Of a stretch of 64,000 bases of DNA, positions 59,673 to 64,000 are shown piece after piece. Origin of the DNA: Smittia aterrima (taxonomy: Eukaryota > Arthropoda > Insecta > Diptera > Chironomidae); contig CP093830.1 of NCBI GenBank assembly GCA_033063855.1, forward strand, positions 16,864,854 to 16,928,853, written 5' to 3'. The position numbers were made by a program, and so were the translations under genes. The notes under the pieces are model-generated. The model worked only from the letters and a program-made list of their open reading frames with translations, had not been told where the DNA came from and ran no database searches. How positions within the stretch are numbered: position 1 is the stretch's first letter; the number at the start of each line of letters is the position of its first letter.

Positions 59673-61153
59673 ATGGCTATAAAAGTGAATTCGAATTCCC
59701 TCAATCTAAACATCAACTTGCCAAACCTGGCGAAGATTGAGAAGATGATCAACGACTCATCCTACAGTGAACTTATCGAGTTCAGTTCAAACTTCAATTC
59801 GAGACTCTCTATAGAGAGAAGACTGCGAATGCCATTTCTTGATCCGCAGACAGGAGTTGCTCAAAAACATTCAAATTTGTTTATGAAAAAATCACAAAGG
59901 ATTCCAGGATTGAGAAATGGACAAATTTACACGTATCCGTCTAATCGATGGCGTAAGGCGAAGCGACAGTATCTCAACAACGCAAACTCTTATCCATTTA
60001 ATTACCGTCCTTTCGGAAGATTCCGCGACAGTGAATTCGATATTCATCCAGCGCCTGTTGGAGAGCATTTCATTGTACCGCCAGAGGAATCTTCTTTCAG
60101 GCCAGGGATGACTGAAGACAGTCAGAGCAAAGATTCATCTCATAAGGAAGACAATTCCAAATCAGGATGGTATTACGATGAACTTGACATGAACGACATG
60201 GATAACTTTGAAGATCCAGAAGAGGATTCAGACGATGACTTCATGGAGCCAAGAAGTGGAAGGAAGAAAAGATCTGCTGCTGGTCGCACACCAGGTTCAT
60301 CAAGTAGACGATCGGGTAAAGAAAGAGATTCAGACAATCGACGCGGACGAGCTGGGAATAGGGGCCGTGGACGAAAGGTTAACCCACCGCCAATGGACAA
60401 TTCATCGAACAGCAGTGACAAGTTCACAGAATATTCTCGACGCAGAGCAGCAATGAATCCACCTCAAGTCACGACAACTCATAATCCGAATCCAATGTCG
60501 TTTGACGAAGCTATTCCCGAGCACAAAATTCCAACGACTGAACGAGGAAAAACTCATTTTGATGATGAACGGATGTCGATGGGGATGATGTCTTTAGCAC
60601 CTTCAACTTCGTCAATGGGATTAGCGTCTGCTTTGCTGGGATCTCCAACAAAAATGCCATCGACCGAGAAGAGTGAGAAGCCAAGAGCAAATCCATCATC
60701 ATATTGCGATTTCTGCTTGGGAGATATCAGGGAAAATAAGAAGACAGGACAGTCTGAGGTAAGTTTATTACTCGAATTCTTTTATAGAAATTTATTCATA
60801 AAATATTTAATTAAAGGAATTGGTCTCATGCTCTGACTGCGGCCGTAGTGGACATCCAACGTGTCTACAATTTACTGAAAATATGATTATCTCTGTGAAG
60901 AAATATCGTTGGCAATGTATCGAATGCAAGTGTTGCAGTATTTGTGGAACGTCAGAGAATGACGAGCGGCTTCTCTTTTGCGATAGCTGCGATGCAGGTA
61001 ATTTCATTCTCAACTTTTTATTGATCAATCAAACTTAAATTCACATTCGTTTTAGGCTTCCACATGTACTGCTTGTCACCGCCTCTGGAGAATCCTCCTG
61101 AAGGTAGCTGGGATTGTAAAACTTGCATCGAGACATTCTACAGCAAAAAGTAA
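59673..61153 (+). CDS. d4: d4/DPF-family (Requiem) tandem-PHD BAF subunit
   Basis: The DPF/d4 family reads acetylated or crotonylated histone H3 and belongs to SWI/SNF (BAF45) complexes. Exons 59673-60758, 60817-60997 and 61056-61153 sum to 454 aa. The N-terminal Requiem domain (residues about 25-110) includes RLRMPFLDPQTGVAQKHSN, PGLRNGQIYTYPSNRW and RPFGRFR. An acidic linker with GWYYDELDMND and a basic Arg/Gly/Ser-rich stretch follow. The C-terminal tandem PHD has zinc ligands in YCDFC, SCSDCGRSGHPTC, WQCIECKCCSIC, LLFCDSCDAGFHMYC and WDCKTC. No Kruppel-type C2H2 finger, as found in vertebrate DPF1-3, lies between the domains. Introns fall only inside the PHD region. It is tail-to-tail with a paralogue of its first exon. 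Confidence 0.95.
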
Positions 61154-61880
61154 ACGGCAGTAAACTTTCAATTGCAAAAGTATTTAAAAGATGAGGTATT
61201 AGTAAGCTACAAAGGGCAATCGGTGAACTTTGAGGGAGAAATTGGCAAAAGAAAAATGAACTCAATTTTACTCTAATCAATCCTTTTCCAAACCGCTTCT
61301 CTTCAATCAGAACTCTTTTCTAATTAAAAAACTTGCTTCAATTTCCAATGATATTTCAACTTCAAAGCTTAAACGAGTTAAAGCCATCTCTTTGCCCATT
61401 ACAGTACATATATCGATAAAGAACAATTTACATCACAGCTTATCGCTATTGAATATAAATTCAACGTTTAATCCATGAGTTTAATTCTGAATGATGTGAG
61501 GAACGATTACATTTATCACTCTCTGGTTGATTCGCTTTTAATTTTACTTTAGTATTTTTCGAACGTTTTTGTTTGACTTTAAGTAAACAGTCCATTACTT
61601 CGATAATCAGTGACACGCCCTTGAACATTCAAGTCACTTCCACTTCAAACGCACAAGAAAAACTTCATTTTAATTTCGAAGAATTTTATTCTCAAATTGA
61701 TTTTTTTATTCCAGATTTGTAAAATGTTTTTTTAGAGTTGAAATTCATTTTTGTAATAAATTAAACCTTAATCGTAATGGATAAAATAAACATTTTAAAA
61801 TGCAAATATATTTTTTTAGGGGGAGAAATAGCAATAATAATTTGAGATAAATATTTTTCAGTAGAAATATTGTGCTGAAC
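61154..61880. other. Convergent 3' intergenic region, d4 (+) / d4-like (-)
   Basis: 727 bp holding both 3' UTRs. Minus-strand AATAAA signals at 61685-61690 and 61705-61710 could end the d4-like mRNA. I found no PHD-finger remnant on the minus strand. A TATCGATA palindrome lies at 61411-61418. Confidence 0.55.
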
Positions 61881-62753
61881 TCAAAGGTAAGCTCCATCGA
61901 ATGGTTGGACATCGGCGAATGACGGTGGCTCAACATCCGCAAAGTTTCTGCCTTCAGTTTTGCTCGACGGCTTTGACGAGGAGCGGGTTGACGATTTCCG
62001 GTTTCGATTTCGGGTACTTGAGTTTCCGCCGAAGCTTGATCTGCTTTTCCTCGCCGACTCACTTGGTTCCTTTGGCTTTCGACTAGACTTCCTCGTCGTC
62101 ACGGGCTTTTTCTTTCGCTTGTACCCATTTATATTATACTCGAAATCAGAATCAGCTTGCTCTTCTGACCCCACATCGTTTCCCTCCATGATATCATCGT
62201 AGAACCAATCTTTCGACATTGACTCTTCCTTCAAGTTTTGACTATCTTTTGAATCTGTGTCAGCAGCGCCAAGGGAATTCGATTCGGCATCGATGAGAGC
62301 TTGGAAGTCGTTCACTTTCTCGCCATCGGTTGCTGCTGTAAGGGCTGAAATTATTGTGCTAGTCGGTCCAGAAGTAATGCCTAAGCTCGGGGGAAGCATC
62401 GTCGTGCAATTATCAGCAGCACGAAATCTATAAAATGGTCGACTTGAAAATTTTACTGAGCTCTTTTTACATCGCCAGCGTGGACTTGGATATGTGTAAA
62501 TCTGCCCCTCCTTCAGACCTGGCAGTCGCTGTGATTTCTTAAGGTAAAGATTCGAATGTTTTTGGGCAACTCCAGTCTGCGGATCAAGGAAAGGCAATCG
62601 CAGTCTTCGCTCGATACATAATCTTGAATTGAAGTTTGCACTGTATTCAATTAGTTCACTGTACGATGAGTCGTTAAGGAAGTTCTCAATCTTCAATAAA
62701 TTGGTCATTTTATCGTTTATTTCGGTTGCGGGCGATTGCACTTTGAGAGCCAT
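61881..62753 (-). CDS. PHD-less paralogue of d4 (Requiem domain only)
   Basis: A single-exon frame of 290 aa, intact from ATG to TGA. Residues about 18-105 closely match the N-terminal Requiem domain of the neighbouring d4: NDSSYSELIEYSANFNSRL, RRLRLPFLDPQTGVAQKHSN, then PGLKEGQIYTYPSPRW. Similarity continues into the acidic linker (DWFYDDIMEGND, then SDFEYN) and the basic region (GYKRKKK). After a Ser/Arg/Lys-rich tail it ends with a new Pro/Asp segment and a stop, with no PHD fingers and no credible splice donor near the end. It is inverted relative to d4, consistent with duplication of d4 exon 1. It could join SWI/SNF without reading histones; this is inference. Confidence 0.9.
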   Translation of the reverse strand: MALKVQSPATEINDKMTNLLKIENFLNDSSYSELIEYSANFNSRLCIERRLRLPFLDPQTGVAQKHSNLYLKKSQRLPGLKEGQIYTYPSPRWRCKKSSVKFSSRPFYRFRAADNCTTMLPPSLGITSGPTSTIISALTAATDGEKVNDFQALIDAESNSLGAADTDSKDSQNLKEESMSKDWFYDDIMEGNDVGSEEQADSDFEYNINGYKRKKKPVTTRKSSRKPKEPSESARKSRSSFGGNSSTRNRNRKSSTRSSSKPSSKTEGRNFADVEPPSFADVQPFDGAYL

Positions 62754-63176
62754 TTGTGCTGGCTCTTTTCAATTAAATTTCCAACTTTTTTCATCAAAAA
62801 ATTCTTATCAAATGTGAATCGGTCAGAGCCAATGTAGTTGCACAAAGTTTTTCGTTGGGTAAAATTATGTATAACTGTTCATAACCTTTTTCAATATACT
62901 GTGAGGCAATCAAATGAAAATATTTCGAAAAGCTGAAGTTGCACAACGTTATACTTTGAGAAAAGTATAACCATTCAGTCCCTCTGGAATCGGTTAACTC
63001 TGAAAATCCTTTCAATTGTTTTGTGAACTGACAATTGCACAAGAAATTTAATTTAATTTCTAATTTTATTTGAACGACATTGAAGTTGCGGACAAAATTT
63101 ATTATTTTAAAGAATTTAAATTTCTTTAACTTGAAACTTTATATTGTGAGCGGAATCTGATGATTAAGTAGGTGGA
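62754..63176 (-). promoter_or_regulatory. Upstream region of the d4-like gene / 3' flank of Tip60
   Basis: 423 bp between two minus-strand genes; it should hold the d4-like promoter. No motif assigned. Confidence 0.45.
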
Positions 63177-64000
63177 TTACCATTTAGATCGCTTGCTCCA
63201 ATCTTTTGGGCACCAATGCAGAAACTTTGAATCTATACGAATTGTTCGTTTCTCCATCGCCTTTCGATGGTGATCAATGACGTCCTTGGTAATACAGATT
63301 ATGTATTGGCCTTTGTAATAGTTGATTAAATTCAAGGTGCGTAACGTTGATATAACGTCATCCTTTTTAATTCCAGTCAACTCACTAATTTCGCTAAAAA
63401 AAAGAAGAATTATTTAATTACAAGTCAAATGTTTAAAGAACTTTAACTTACTTGATCGTCATTTGCGGTTTTTCATTGTCACCAACAGTTTCTTGGGCAA
63501 TGAGGATTTCTAGAATTGTATGAGCCCAATAAGAGCGATAGGAAAGAAGTCCGAGATCAGAGAGGGGCTTTTCTGGCGATCCACTTTTGCCTTCAGTCTT
63601 TGACAGCTCGTAGCCTAGAACAATTTTGGTTTCAATTCATTTTTAACGTAAAATTATAAGCCACTTACTGAATTCAATCAGCAACTTGCCATAACCCATT
63701 CGTTGATACGGTGGCAATGTGAGAATGCAAGCAACGTTATAATCCTCGGTACTTTCTTTTTCCTTTGAGAAATAGCCGACGATGTGGAATCCGCGGTTAT
63801 CAAATTCTGTCATCACGTAGAACAAGAATGGATCTGTGTCGTAGTACAGCGTTTTGTGATCTAAGAAAAGCTTTGCGAGGAGACACAGATTCTGAGCGTA
63901 GCATTTGTTCTTTCGGCCATCGATTTCAAAGAAGGAAATTGTACTCTTGCGATAGATTTCGTTGCCCGGTGGATTTCTAAGATTACATTTTGCGATGTGA
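63177..64000 (-). CDS. Tip60: Tip60/KAT5 MYST histone acetyltransferase, 3' part (runs off right edge)
   Basis: Catalytic subunit of the NuA4/TIP60 complex, acetylating H4, H2A variants and DNA-damage proteins. Exons in the window: 63669 to the right edge, 63452-63614 and 63177-63393. The visible part begins in the MYST C2HC zinc finger (HIAKCNLRNPPGNEIYRK). It continues FFEIDGRKNK, FLDHKTLYYDTDPFLFYVM and YFSKEKESTEDYNVACILTL with the acetyl-CoA/active-site Cys, then PPYQRMGYGKLLIEF. Across an intron it joins YELSK, which carries the general-base Glu. The end, RIDSKFLHWCPKDWSKRSKW, is Tip60-specific rather than MOF or KAT6. The N-terminal chromo-barrel region lies beyond 64000. No defect seen. 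Confidence 0.95.

Overview
The window looks like nuclear DNA from an insect, most likely a lower dipteran such as a midge. It is AT-rich, and every recognisable gene is a eukaryotic gene with short introns (mostly 50-85 nt). It carries Hairless, the Su(H)-binding Notch antagonist known from insects and close arthropod relatives, and a CYP9-type P450 array. The species is inferred, not shown. Exon models were built by hand from conserved protein sequence plus splice signals. For each complete multi-exon gene the summed exon lengths are divisible by three.

Region 1-16.6 kb (sparse): the 5' half of an MTA1-like (NuRD subunit) gene on the minus strand, with three small coding exons separated by introns of about 7.1 and 4.9 kb. 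The gene runs off the left edge. Divergent to it is a GM130/GOLGA2-like golgin (+, 16579-19410) with an unusual histidine-rich insert.

Region 19.6-33 kb: DDB1 (-) is convergent with the golgin. It is followed by Hairless (-), with Su(H)-, Groucho- and CtBP-binding motifs, and a NUSAP-like basic protein with a PP1-docking motif (-). That last gene shares a 211-bp divergent promoter with mRpL27.

Region 33.1-40.7 kb: mRpL27 (+), with a GC-AG intron, and full-length PI4KIII-alpha (+, 6 exons, 2096 aa).

Region 40.8-52.3 kb: five intact tandem CYP9-like P450 genes (A-E, all -). A BTB/POZ gene sits between A and B. Intron content, 3' exon motifs and promoter similarity give conflicting groupings, which suggests gene conversion.

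Region 52.7-58.0 kb: an Aa_trans-family amino-acid transporter (-) and a secreted Vps62-domain protein (-) whose signal-peptide exon lies 1.3 kb upstream.

Region 59.7-64 kb: chromatin genes. These are d4/DPF (+) with tandem PHD fingers, an inverted tail-to-tail paralogue of its first exon that lacks all PHD fingers (-), and the 3' part of Tip60/KAT5 (-) running off the right edge.

Several genes act in chromatin or gene control (MTA, Hairless, d4, d4-like, Tip60), membrane traffic and lipids (GM130, PI4KA), and detoxification (the P450 array). No RNA genes, CRISPR arrays or intact transposons were recognised.
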